From positions 372,001-436,000 of the forward strand of contig JBAZPT010000001.1 of the NCBI GenBank assembly GCA_041645535.1: a stretch of 64,000 nucleotides of DNA. The letters run 5' to 3'. The stretch comes from JBAZPT01 sp041645535 (GTDB lineage: Bacteria; Patescibacteriota; Minisyncoccia; Moranbacterales; UBA2206). Below, in pieces: positions 1 to 8,402 of this stretch. Position 1 is the stretch's first letter; each line of letters begins with the position of its first letter. Position numbers and translations under genes: made by a program. The notes under the pieces are model-generated. The model saw only the letters and a list, made by a program, of their open reading frames with translations, was not told where the DNA came from and made no database searches.

Positions 1-364
1 CAGAGTTTCCCATTAGACCCATAATATGCAAACTGCTTTTGTATTTTTTTACATGCTCTGTCGCGCCAATCAGCGCCGGATTCATAAAAAAACTGCCGTC
101 CTTGATGCTGTCAGAAATATATTTAGAGTCCTGCGGGACAATTCTCCCAGCGCCGATGTTCATATGCCCGGCTTCCGATCCGCTCATCTTGTGATCCGGG
201 AGCCCCACGCAAGTTCCGGTGGCGCATAATGTTGTCGACGGATAAATTTCAAACAGCCGATCCAGCGCCGGCTTTTTAGCCAGCGTCACCGCGTTGCCTT
301 TTCCCGGCGGAGCGATGCCGTAACCGTCGAGGATTACTAATACTGTTGGAATTTTATTTTGCAT
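1..364 (-). CDS. gpmI: 2,3-bisphosphoglycerate-independent phosphoglycerate mutase, N-terminal part (runs off window)
   Basis: Interconverts 3- and 2-phosphoglycerate in cytosolic glycolysis. About 121 N-terminal residues are visible, including the metal-binding start VLVILDGYG and the motif SGSEAGHMNIGAGR, whose second Ser corresponds to the phosphorylated serine of the GpmI family. The ATG lies inside the last codons of eno (11-nt overlap), so the two genes are probably translationally coupled. Gene order pgk, eno, gpmI gives a lower-glycolysis operon. The 3' part lies outside the window, so completeness cannot be judged. Confidence 0.93.
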   Translation of the reverse strand, partial: MQNKIPTVLVILDGYGIAPPGKGNAVTLAKKPALDRLFEIYPSTTLCATGTCVGLPDHKMSGSEAGHMNIGAGRIVPQDSKYISDSIKDGSFFMNPALIGATEHVKKYKSSLHIMGLMGNS

Positions 365-1619
365 TTATTTCTTCTTCAATTCTCAACAACCGATTATATT
401 TACAAATCCTTTCCCCTCTCGAAAGCGAACCGGACTTGATGAAGTCGGCGTTGGCGCCCACAGCTAAATCAGCAATGAAATCATCCGTGGTTTCTCCGCT
501 GCGGTGGGAAATTACGGTTTTCATTTTGTTTTTCTGCGCCAATTTGATGCAGTCAATTGTTTCAGTCAGTGTCCCAATCTGATTTACTTTGATCAGCGCC
601 GCGTTGCAGGCTTTTTCTTCAATCGCTTTTTTCAATCTTTTAACATTGGTTGCCAAAAGATCATCACCGATAAGCATACTTTTATCGCCTAGTTTTTCAT
701 TCATAGTTCTCCAGCCTTCCCAGTCATTTTCATTAAGCCCGTCTTCCACCGAAATTACATTGTATTTTTGGATCCATTCGTTATAAATATTCACTAGCAT
801 TTCGCGGGTGAGATTGGCATTTTCCGGTTTGAAAATATATTTATTTTCTTTTTCATCATAAAAAGACGAGGCGGCCGCATCCACGCCAACACTCACTTCG
901 ACGCCTTTTTTGTACCCCGCTTCCTCAATAGCCTTATTGATAAATTCCAGCGCTTGCGCGTTGCTTTCTAATTTCGGCGCGAATCCGCCCTCATCTCCCA
1001 CCCCTGTGCTATAATTTTCGGTTGCCAGCAATTTTTTCAATTTGTGAAAAATCTCGCTCCCCGCGCGCAATTGTTCTTTGAAAATTTTTATGCCGTTGGG
1101 GATTATTTTATATTCCTGAATGCTCAATCCTGAATCACTGTGCATTCCGCCGTTTAGGACATTAAACATCGGAATTGGCATTTTATAATTTGTAGTTTTT
1201 ATTTTGTAGCTTTTGGCAATATAAGCATAAAGAGGAATATTTTGCTCCGCAGCAGCGGCGCGGCAAACTACCAAGGAAACGCCCAAAATAGCATTGGCGC
1301 CTAAATTGGTTTTGTTTTCTGTTCCGTCCAGTTTAATCATCGCTTTATCAATAGCCGCCTGGCCTTCAGCTTCCATGCCAATAATTTTTTCGGCTATTTT
1401 GGTATTTACATTTTCCACCGCTTTTTGCACTCCCAGCCCTTCATAGCGGCCAGTGTCGCCATCTCGCAACTCCAGCACTTCATATGTCCCCGTTGATGCC
1501 CCGGACGGCACCGCGGCAATTGCTTTCACGCCAGACTCCAATTCAACCTCAACTTCCACCGTCGGATTCCCGCGGGAATCCAAAATTTCCCTGGCGTAGA
1601 TTTTTGTAATTTTTGACAT
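354..1619 (-). CDS. eno: Enolase (phosphopyruvate hydratase)
   Basis: Converts 2-phosphoglycerate to phosphoenolpyruvate with Mg2+. The 421-residue length is normal for bacterial enolase. The N-terminal EILDSRGNPTVEVEV and GASTGTYE loop are present. The metal ligand region SVEDGLNENDWEGW, the GDDLLATN segment, the catalytic-lysine region ALIKVNQIGT and the signature ISHRSGETTD all follow in the correct order. It sits between pgk (46-nt gap) and gpmI (overlapping). No truncation was seen. Confidence 0.97.
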   Translation of the reverse strand: MSKITKIYAREILDSRGNPTVEVEVELESGVKAIAAVPSGASTGTYEVLELRDGDTGRYEGLGVQKAVENVNTKIAEKIIGMEAEGQAAIDKAMIKLDGTENKTNLGANAILGVSLVVCRAAAAEQNIPLYAYIAKSYKIKTTNYKMPIPMFNVLNGGMHSDSGLSIQEYKIIPNGIKIFKEQLRAGSEIFHKLKKLLATENYSTGVGDEGGFAPKLESNAQALEFINKAIEEAGYKKGVEVSVGVDAAASSFYDEKENKYIFKPENANLTREMLVNIYNEWIQKYNVISVEDGLNENDWEGWRTMNEKLGDKSMLIGDDLLATNVKRLKKAIEEKACNAALIKVNQIGTLTETIDCIKLAQKNKMKTVISHRSGETTDDFIADLAVGANADFIKSGSLSRGERICKYNRLLRIEEEINAK

Positions 1620-1665
1620 AACTTTAGACTTTATACTTTAAGCTTTAGACTTATATCATATTATA

Positions 1666-2712
1666 TCACATCTGCGATTTAAGCACTTCTATGCCAGGAA
1701 GCGGCTTCCCGCTCAAGTATTCCAGCATCGCTCCCCCGCCAGTGGAAACAAAAGATATTTTATCCATTGCGTTCTGTTCTTCCAAAATTTCCACTGACTC
1801 TCCCCCGCCCATCAAGACAAAGGCTTCGCTGGAAATAACGGCTTTTAGAATTTCCTTGGTTCCTGTGTCATAAGGTTTTTCTTCAAATTTGCCCATCGGA
1901 CCGTTCCAGACGATCGTTTTGGCGCTGGATATAATTTCTTTATATTTTTCTATAGTTTCTGTCCCGATATCCAGCCGGTCGCCGCCAAAATCAGTTGGCA
2001 ATAGAACTTTATCAGAAAATTGAATCTTTTGATCCAGTGCTTCGTTGGCAATGATACCGCCAACCAAAACATGGTCATAGTTTTCCGCAAGCTTGCTGAT
2101 AACCGGCAATTTTGTTTCAATTTTCGCTCCGCCAATGATCGCCGCCGCCGGATGCTCCGGATTTATTTTCACCTTATCCAAATTTTCAATTTCTTTTTGC
2201 AGCCAAAAGCCGGCAAAACTCGGCAGAATTTTCGCCACACCCGTGACTGATGCTTGATCGCGATGGCTCACACTAAAAGCGTCGTTTACAAAAATATCAA
2301 AGCCAGAAGCCAAGTTCCTCGAGAATTCGTCATCATTAACCTCTTCGCCAGGATAAAATCTGACATTTTCCAAAAGCAGCACTTCGTCTTGTGCTAAACT
2401 ATCAAGTCCCGCACTAACCTTTTCTCCAACACAATCCTCAACAAAGTTTATTTGTATGCCTAAAATATTTTTGATATCATTTTTTATTTGTCCAAGTGAA
2501 AATTCTGGATTAACCTTTCCATCAGGTCTTCCTAAATGGGAAATTAAAGCCACTTTCGCGCCTTTTTCCAATAAATATTTGACTGATTCTTGGCAAGCCG
2601 CGATTTTGAAAGCTTCTTTAACTTTTCCATCCCCTACTGCCACATTAAAATCCACCCGCATCAAAACTTTTTTATTTTCCACATCCGCGTCTTGAATTCT
2701 TTTTAAGCTCAT
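1666..2712 (-). CDS. pgk: Phosphoglycerate kinase, compact form
   Basis: Transfers phosphate from 1,3-bisphosphoglycerate to ADP. Recognised by RVDFNVAV near the N-terminus, SHLGRPDG, LLLENVRFYPGEE, IIGGAKIETKLPVI, VWNGPMGKFEEKPYDTGT and the C-terminal FVSTGGGAMLEYLSG. At 348 residues it is about 40 shorter than the usual 390-400, with loops trimmed but all signature blocks kept. First gene of the pgk-eno-gpmI group; a 30-bp near-perfect inverted repeat lies just upstream. Confidence 0.96.
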   Translation of the reverse strand: MSLKRIQDADVENKKVLMRVDFNVAVGDGKVKEAFKIAACQESVKYLLEKGAKVALISHLGRPDGKVNPEFSLGQIKNDIKNILGIQINFVEDCVGEKVSAGLDSLAQDEVLLLENVRFYPGEEVNDDEFSRNLASGFDIFVNDAFSVSHRDQASVTGVAKILPSFAGFWLQKEIENLDKVKINPEHPAAAIIGGAKIETKLPVISKLAENYDHVLVGGIIANEALDQKIQFSDKVLLPTDFGGDRLDIGTETIEKYKEIISSAKTIVWNGPMGKFEEKPYDTGTKEILKAVISSEAFVLMGGGESVEILEEQNAMDKISFVSTGGGAMLEYLSGKPLPGIEVLKSQM

Positions 2713-2746
2713 AAATTTACTTAATTTAAATACTTATCTCTACACT

Positions 2747-2776
2747 CATCCTTACAAACTCCAGTTTATAAGGATG
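2747..2776. repeat. Inverted repeat between mraY and pgk
   Basis: CATCCTTA and TAAGGATG arms enclose AAACT and AGTTT, giving a stem of about 13 bp with one bulge and a very short loop. There is no T-run, so it is not a clear intrinsic terminator. It could be an RNA processing hairpin in the pgk leader. Confidence 0.5.
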
Positions 2777-2812
2777 TTCTATCATGAAAGCAGTTTTTAT
2801 ATTTTATATTTT

Positions 2813-3916
2813 TTACTTCCCCATTCCCAAAATCCCGATTATGATGCCGATGCCAGCGGTGACAAAGGTGAAAATCCAGGCGCGCATCGTGACCTTGGTT
2901 TCCGGCCAGCCCTTAGCTTCGAAATGATGATGGAGCGGCGCGGCCAAAAAAACTTTGCGATGCAAAAATTTCTTGGAAAATAACTGTATGGCCACGCTGC
3001 CAGATTCCAGAAAATAAATAAAAACAATTATAAATAGAACCAGCACGGAATTAGTCAGCAGCGCGACTACGCCCAAAGTCGTCCCCAGCGACATCGCGCC
3101 CGTATCCCCCATAAAAAACCGCGCAGGATAGATGTTAAACCAAAGAAATGCCAAGAGCGCCCCGGCAATAGCCGCGCAAAAAGCGGCCAGATCCATTTTA
3201 TTCTGCGCGAACGCGATGATGGCAAAAGAAGAAAAAGCGGTGAGCATAATCCCGCCATTGAGTCCATCCAGGCCGTCAGTTTCATTGGAAGAAATAGCGG
3301 TAAAAAGAATGACAAAGATAAAAAGCGGGATATACCACCAGCCAATATCAAACGCACCCACGGCCGGAACATGGATCGAGTGCCAGTCTAATTTGAAATA
3401 AAACCACCAGGCTCCAAGAATGGCAATAATAATCAGCCAGCCAAAACGCTTGGCAAAACGCATTCCGCCGCCCTTGTTCGATCCAACGCGCCGGACACTC
3501 ATCCAGTCGTCGCAAAGCCCGAGAATTCCAGCCGTCACCAGCGCGAAGAGCGGCAACCAGGTTTGAGCGCGGCTTAAGAAATCCAGCCGGGCGATAAAAT
3601 TAGTATTCGTCCACTTGGCAATAAACGGAAAAAGATAATGCGAGGCAAAAATTAAAATTAAAACCGTCGCCCACACTAAAATTCCGCCCATGGTCGGCGT
3701 TCCGCTTTTGTCCTTGTGGAGCACATTCACATATTGCAACGGCTTTCCATCAACTGAATTTTCTTTTATCTTTATGCCTAATTTATTTTTGTATAAAAAA
3801 TTGGTGAGAAGCGGCGTCGCCAAAAAAGCCGCCATAAACGCAATGAGCGCGGTAAAAAGTATTTTTAAAATATTTACCACTGTCGGAATTGTTTCAATGT
3901 TGGCTATATGTGCCAT
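2813..3916 (-). CDS. mraY: Phospho-N-acetylmuramoyl-pentapeptide transferase
   Basis: Integral membrane enzyme that moves phospho-MurNAc-pentapeptide from UDP to undecaprenyl phosphate (lipid I synthesis). Family motifs seen: KSGTPTMGG near residue 70, LCDDW, the catalytic SNETDGLDGLNGG, FMGDTGAMSLG, and LHHHFEAKGWPETKV near the C-terminus. About ten hydrophobic helices are evident. I chose the ATG reading MAHIANIE (367 residues); an upstream TTG would add 35 residues encoded by a GC-rich palindromic element and lacking family similarity. Followed by pgk after a 100-nt gap. Confidence 0.94.
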   Translation of the reverse strand: MAHIANIETIPTVVNILKILFTALIAFMAAFLATPLLTNFLYKNKLGIKIKENSVDGKPLQYVNVLHKDKSGTPTMGGILVWATVLILIFASHYLFPFIAKWTNTNFIARLDFLSRAQTWLPLFALVTAGILGLCDDWMSVRRVGSNKGGGMRFAKRFGWLIIIAILGAWWFYFKLDWHSIHVPAVGAFDIGWWYIPLFIFVILFTAISSNETDGLDGLNGGIMLTAFSSFAIIAFAQNKMDLAAFCAAIAGALLAFLWFNIYPARFFMGDTGAMSLGTTLGVVALLTNSVLVLFIIVFIYFLESGSVAIQLFSKKFLHRKVFLAAPLHHHFEAKGWPETKVTMRAWIFTFVTAGIGIIIGILGMGK

Positions 3917-3951
3917 TTTTGTCTGCGAGCGAAGCGAGCAGGAACAAAAAT
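3914..3951. repeat. Palindromic element upstream of mraY
   Basis: ATTTTTGT and ACAAAAAT arms enclose CTGCGAGCGAAGCGAGCAG. The left arm overlaps the mraY start codon. It resembles the translated palindromic elements seen elsewhere in this window and could fold over the mraY translation start. Confidence 0.45.
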
Positions 3952-4082
3952 GAGCATCCCGCACCAATTCGCTATTTAAATTTAATCTTTTATCTAAACT
4001 TAGCCGCAGGCGAATTCGCAATTAAAGCCAAGCACAACACTTAAACTTTATTGGAATTGGCTGCGGGACAGCTCTAAAAAAC

Positions 4083-5168
4083 TCACTGCCATTTATAATT
4101 ACTAAAAACCCAGCTCACGAGCGCTTTCATATCGTCCCAGCGGTATTCGTCATTGAGCACCACCGCGATGACTTTATGCTTGCGCGTCGGATCAAGCGCT
4201 CCCAAAAGCAAAGATTTTCCGGCGAGCGGAGTAAATCCGGTTTTTCCGCCGATGCAATTTGGCACATTATCCAAAAGCAGATCGGTATTTTTAAGATCAT
4301 GCTCATATTTCCCGTCGGTTGAATAAAATTTCCCTTCCGGAATTTCCATAATCTCCCAAATTTTTTTGTATTGCAAAGAATAGGCGGCGATGCGCGCGAT
4401 ATCATAAGCTGATGAATAGCATTGGTCCTCCTGTCCGTCAATTTCGAGGCCTGAAGCCGTACAAAAATGCGTATCCTTGAGTCCGAGATCTTGGGCTTTT
4501 TCATTCATCATTTTTACAAATTCTTTTTCCGTGCCAGCAATATGCGCCGCCAAACTCGCCGCCGCGTCATTGGCGCTGTTCATCAGCATAGCCTTCAAAA
4601 GATCAATGGCGTGAATTTTTTCTCCGGCAACCATAATTTCCCCGTTGCAAAAAGTGCTCGTTGGACAACCTACTATAGTTCCGGCGCGGTTCAAAGAGTC
4701 CTTAGTTATTAAAACTTCCTCATCCAAATCTTTTATTTTTTCCATTACCAGCACGGCTGTCATCATTTTAGTCAGCGACGCGATTTGCATATGCCGGCGC
4801 CCGTTGTTGTAATGCAGCAGCGTCCCGCTTTCCGCGTCAACGGCAACTGACGAATCCGCCCACAGTTGGATGTCCGGCGCGCTGGTGTTTTTCACCGGCA
4901 CAAAGCCGGAGGCCAATGCCTTATCAATTGGGAAAAGATTATAGCCATTGAACCCGCCGCCTTCAATCTTATTTAAATCCGCCGCAGATTCATTTTGTTT
5001 TTGCTCACCCAAAACCTGCGATCCGCCATTGCAATTAGAATCTGCGCTCACCAGACAAATAGTTTTACTGGAGTTGGCAAAAATATCATCAACTTCAATT
5101 GGAATGTTCCCATACGACCAGACAGGGATGAAAGGCAGGAGGATTAAGGTTAAAATTATATTAAGCAT
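4083..5168 (-). CDS. D-alanyl-D-alanine carboxypeptidase (peptidase S11, DacA/PBP5-like)
   Basis: Penicillin-binding carboxypeptidase that trims the terminal D-Ala from peptidoglycan stem peptides outside the membrane. The three active-site boxes are present: SLTKMM (SxxK, Ser about residue 131), NSANDAA (SxN) and GGKTGFT (KTG). A hydrophobic N-terminal signal (MLNIILTLILLPFIPVW) exports it. The chain of 361 residues ends shortly after the S11 domain, so the C-terminal beta domain and amphipathic anchor of E. coli PBP5 are missing. About 100 residues of linker separate the signal from the catalytic domain. Lies just downstream of scpB. Confidence 0.92.
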   Translation of the reverse strand: MLNIILTLILLPFIPVWSYGNIPIEVDDIFANSSKTICLVSADSNCNGGSQVLGEQKQNESAADLNKIEGGGFNGYNLFPIDKALASGFVPVKNTSAPDIQLWADSSVAVDAESGTLLHYNNGRRHMQIASLTKMMTAVLVMEKIKDLDEEVLITKDSLNRAGTIVGCPTSTFCNGEIMVAGEKIHAIDLLKAMLMNSANDAAASLAAHIAGTEKEFVKMMNEKAQDLGLKDTHFCTASGLEIDGQEDQCYSSAYDIARIAAYSLQYKKIWEIMEIPEGKFYSTDGKYEHDLKNTDLLLDNVPNCIGGKTGFTPLAGKSLLLGALDPTRKHKVIAVVLNDEYRWDDMKALVSWVFSNYKWQ

Positions 5169-5177
5169 TAAATAAAA

Positions 5178-5720
5178 TTATCCAATTATGCTGTCTATTC
5201 TTTTATCTTTTGAAAGCTTATCAAAATCCGGCAATTTATCAGCGCTCTTTATGCCCATTTTTTTCAAAAAGTCAAAAGAAATTTTATAAATATAACTTCG
5301 ATTATCTTTGGGGTTATCCATCCGCTCCAGAAGCCCGCGCATCAGAAGCGCCCGCAGAGTAAAACTGCAATTGACTCCGCGGATGGCCTCTACTTCGGCG
5401 CGCGTAACCGGTCCGCGATAAGCAATGATGGAAAGGACTTCCAGTGATGCTTTGCTTAAATTTTCCTGAATTTCGCTCTTAATCAAATCGGAAATAATTT
5501 CCGCGTTTTCCGGATTGGTCGCCAGCTGGATCTCGTCTTCCTTCTTAATTATAACGAATCCCCTTCCACCGGAAGAATATTCGCCGGAAAGAACCATGAT
5601 GGCATTTTCCACCTCCGGCCTCGCGACGCCGGTGATTTTGGCAATGCGGGAAATTTTCACCGGATCCCCGCTGATTAAAAGCATACTTTCTATTTTAGAT
5701 TTCAACTTTTCCTGTTCCAT
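5178..5720 (-). CDS. scpB: Segregation and condensation protein B
   Basis: Winged-helix partner of the kleisin ScpA in the SMC-ScpAB condensin that organises chromosomes. The 180-residue sequence has tandem winged helices and the typical ALEVLSIIAYRGPVTRAEV and IRGVNCSFTLRALLMRGLLE segments. Its ATG overlaps the scpA stop (TAATG), implying coupling. Length is normal. No smc gene is in the window. Confidence 0.93.
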   Translation of the reverse strand: MEQEKLKSKIESMLLISGDPVKISRIAKITGVARPEVENAIMVLSGEYSSGGRGFVIIKKEDEIQLATNPENAEIISDLIKSEIQENLSKASLEVLSIIAYRGPVTRAEVEAIRGVNCSFTLRALLMRGLLERMDNPKDNRSYIYKISFDFLKKMGIKSADKLPDFDKLSKDKRIDSIIG

Positions 5721-6433
5721 TAATTTGCGTTAGCCCTTTTTACGCTTAATTTTATTTCTTTAAACAGGCTGCCCTGTTCGACATTGATTATCCGCTGCTT
5801 TATCATCTCCAGCATTGCTAAAAATGAAATTATGACTTCAATTTTATCTTTAGCTTCAGAAGTTATGTCGGAAAAACTAGTTTCAATCCTTCCGCGCAGA
5901 ATATTCTGTAAATCATTTATTTTTTCTTCGAGCGTCACCACCTCGCCTATGATTTCCTCGCTCAATTTTTCAATTAGCGGAATCTCCGCGAGCACCGCTA
6001 AAAAATGTTTTTTGAGATCAAAAACTCCGATGCCTTCGGGCGGATAAAAAATCGCCCGCACTCCGCTGAAGCCTTCCCTAGAATAACAGATTTTCCCAAG
6101 TTGCGACATCTTTCCGAGCGTGAGCGCGGCCTCTTTGAATTTTTTGTATTCCGCAAGCTGCTGCTCCAAATCCTTGATTTCCTCTTCTTCTTCGCCGGAA
6201 AGTTCCAGTGTCGGCAGTAGCGCCCGCGATTTGATGAGGATGAGGCGCGAGGCCACCCCTAAAAAATCCGCCAGATTTTCCAGCTGGATTTTTTCGTTGT
6301 TTTTAATGTATTCCAGATATTGGCCGGCTACGCGCGCCAGGCTGATTTCGGTAATATCCAGTTTTTCTTCCTCAATGAGCGACAAAAGCAAATCCATCGG
6401 CCCCTCAAATTTTTCCAGTTTGCATTGATACAT
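5720..6433 (-). CDS. scpA: Segregation and condensation protein A (kleisin)
   Basis: Kleisin subunit bridging SMC heads. The N-terminal FEGPMDLLLSLIEEEKLDI and VAGQYLEYI blocks are family signatures, followed by an acidic linker (SGEEEEEIKDLEQ) and a C-terminal winged helix ending in VISFLAMLEMIKQRIINVEQ. The 237-residue length is typical. Directly precedes scpB in the same transcription unit; the YbaK-like gene ends one base upstream of its start. Confidence 0.94.
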   Translation of the reverse strand: MYQCKLEKFEGPMDLLLSLIEEEKLDITEISLARVAGQYLEYIKNNEKIQLENLADFLGVASRLILIKSRALLPTLELSGEEEEEIKDLEQQLAEYKKFKEAALTLGKMSQLGKICYSREGFSGVRAIFYPPEGIGVFDLKKHFLAVLAEIPLIEKLSEEIIGEVVTLEEKINDLQNILRGRIETSFSDITSEAKDKIEVIISFLAMLEMIKQRIINVEQGSLFKEIKLSVKRANAN

Positions 6434-6434
6434 G

Positions 6435-6935
6435 CTAATTTTTCTTTTTGCTAAAAATTCCTTTGACCGGATTTTCTATTTTTAAATATTGATTGGTATT
6501 TACTCTGATAGAATTTGTATATTCTCCGCTCCCCAAATATATTTTTTTGTTTTTAGCTAACAGTGAATCAATAAAAATATCAATTTTGATAATTTTGGCG
6601 AATGGCGGAGTGGCGCCGACTTTGCCAGGCAGATTTTTTTTCATCCAGGCCTCCTTGGCAAAATCAATTTTTTTATAATTCTTTGCGCCTATTTTTTTCC
6701 GTCCGGCATTGATAGTTTTCAGCAATTTTTGTTTGTCCAAATTCCGATTGGCCGGCAGCATCGCCAGAATATAATCGCCATCAACTTTCATAACCAATGC
6801 CTTCGCCACTTCTTGCGGCTTAATCTTTTCCGTCTGCGCCGTATCCCAGGCGGTATAAGTGGTTTTATGCTCCACAATTTCGTATTTATATTTACTGTCA
6901 TCCAGATATTGGATAATTTTTTTGGAAATCGCCAT
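6435..6935 (-). CDS. YbaK/ProX-type aminoacyl-tRNA deacylase domain protein
   Basis: The YbaK family hydrolyses mischarged aminoacyl-tRNAs in trans (for example Cys-tRNA-Pro or Ala-tRNA-Pro). The 166-residue protein is a single YbaK domain: EIVEHKTTYTAWDTAQ, KALVMKVDGDYILAMLPANR, a conserved lysine in GKVGATPPFA, and LGSGEYTNSIRV near the end. The substrate cannot be read from sequence. A stand-alone editing domain might matter here because the short proS of this window lacks the INS editing domain, but that link is inference. Confidence 0.85.
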   Translation of the reverse strand: MAISKKIIQYLDDSKYKYEIVEHKTTYTAWDTAQTEKIKPQEVAKALVMKVDGDYILAMLPANRNLDKQKLLKTINAGRKKIGAKNYKKIDFAKEAWMKKNLPGKVGATPPFAKIIKIDIFIDSLLAKNKKIYLGSGEYTNSIRVNTNQYLKIENPVKGIFSKKKN

Positions 6936-7068
6936 TGTTTTGACTTAATTATTACTCCAATATCATAGCACACTTGCATCTTCTTTTCAAATGCAAAAAA
7001 ACATCAAAAAAGCGTCCTCTTTTTGGGCGTTCCTACATTCCCTTGGCTTTTTGAGAGGCTTAAACTCG

Positions 7069-7172
7069 CCCCCACACCAATTGACCTCGGGAAAAATTGA
7101 GTGAAACAAACTTTTTACAGAGCTAAAATTATTGGTTTTCCCTAAAAATAATTTGGTCAATTGGTGTCGGGG
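7069..7172. repeat. Long inverted repeat in intergenic region
   Basis: Arms at 7069-7086 and 7155-7172 (CCCC[C/G]ACACCAATTGACC and its complement) match in 17 of 18 positions and enclose 68 bp. It fills most of the 254-bp gap between the YbaK-like gene and the MFS gene. No coding potential was seen. It could be a small non-autonomous element or a large RNA hairpin. Confidence 0.6.
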
Positions 7173-7189
7173 TAAACAAACTATCTTTC

Positions 7190-8395
7190 CTAGAACCCCG
7201 TTCTAGGAAGACTCTGTATTTCCGCCTCGCATTGGCTGTCCTTGAGTTTGAAGGCGGGATAAAGGGCGGACAGAACAACCATGGCCGTCAGAATAAAAAT
7301 ATATTTGGTCGGAAAAAGGAAGAGGACAAAGGAAGAAAGGGTTGCCGCGCAAATATAAGCCGCTGGCAGAGCGGTCCGGAAAAAATCCACCAGATCGACA
7401 TCCCGCCCGTCAATTCGCTTGAAAAAATAAGAATCGCGCAAAATTTCAATGAGCGCCGCGCCAATCCTGGTCGCGAAAAGAATCGCCGCCCAAATAGCCA
7501 CGGTTCCCGCGCCGACAAAATAAATCGCGCCCGTCGCCACCGCCATCATAAAAAGAGAGAAAATCAGCATTTCTTTTTCACCGATTTTTTTGTCCGCCAG
7601 TATTCCGGCCGGATATTGCAAAATTACAAAAGGAATAAGCATTACCGTAAACATAATGCCGATATTTTCCCAGGAATATCCGAGGTCGCGGAGGTAAATC
7701 GGGGTATAAATTAGCATCAGCGCGTAAAAAAATTCCAAAACAAATGAAATATAGTAGATGCGCAAAACATTTTTTCTGCCCACAACTTTTTTGAAAACAT
7801 CGATGATTTTCAATTTCTGCTCGAAGCGGTGGTTGACATTGCGGAAACTTAAGAGGGCAAAAATAAAAACAAATGCGTTGAAAACAAGAGAAAAGACAAA
7901 AATTCCCTGAAAGCCGATTTTTTCCAGGATATATGTTGAAACAAAAGGCCCGAACAAAAATCCGGCGTTGAGAATTGTTAAATGCAATCCTCGAATGCGC
8001 CCCGACATTCTATCAGTGGAAAAACTTTCAATAATCACATCCAGCGCCACCCATTCAATGTGGCCTAAAATTATATACAACATCAGGAGCAAAATCCCAA
8101 TAGAAGATGGATTGGAAAAAATCAAAAAAACAATCGCGATAATTTTAGCCAGCAGCGCGAAATAAAAAACATTGGCCTTGCCCAAAACTCGCATTACTTT
8201 GTGGAGATTCAGAAGTACAGCCAAAAAAATAATATATGAGGCAGCATAAAAAACCCCGACATTTTCCGTGCCGGTCGCCAGCTGGAAATAAGATGATATT
8301 ACATATACTAAAACCGCCTGCGAAAAACCCATCAAAAAGGAAACGAAACTGGTGAGGTGTATCCGCCCGGCGTCTAATTTTTCATCATGTGCCAT
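7190..8395 (-). CDS. MFS transporter, 12 transmembrane helices
   Basis: Major facilitator superfamily permease of 401 residues with about twelve hydrophobic helices in two halves. The loop SFSTDRMSGRIRGLHLTIL between helices 4 and 5 and ADKKIGEKEM between helices 8 and 9 look like MFS inter-helix signatures. Substrate unknown. Starts 7 nt after the aspS stop, so it is probably co-transcribed with aspS. A second, unrelated MFS gene lies at 38.7 kb. Confidence 0.85.
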   Translation of the reverse strand: MAHDEKLDAGRIHLTSFVSFLMGFSQAVLVYVISSYFQLATGTENVGVFYAASYIIFLAVLLNLHKVMRVLGKANVFYFALLAKIIAIVFLIFSNPSSIGILLLMLYIILGHIEWVALDVIIESFSTDRMSGRIRGLHLTILNAGFLFGPFVSTYILEKIGFQGIFVFSLVFNAFVFIFALLSFRNVNHRFEQKLKIIDVFKKVVGRKNVLRIYYISFVLEFFYALMLIYTPIYLRDLGYSWENIGIMFTVMLIPFVILQYPAGILADKKIGEKEMLIFSLFMMAVATGAIYFVGAGTVAIWAAILFATRIGAALIEILRDSYFFKRIDGRDVDLVDFFRTALPAAYICAATLSSFVLFLFPTKYIFILTAMVVLSALYPAFKLKDSQCEAEIQSLPRTGF

Positions 8396-8402
8396 TTTTG
8401 TC

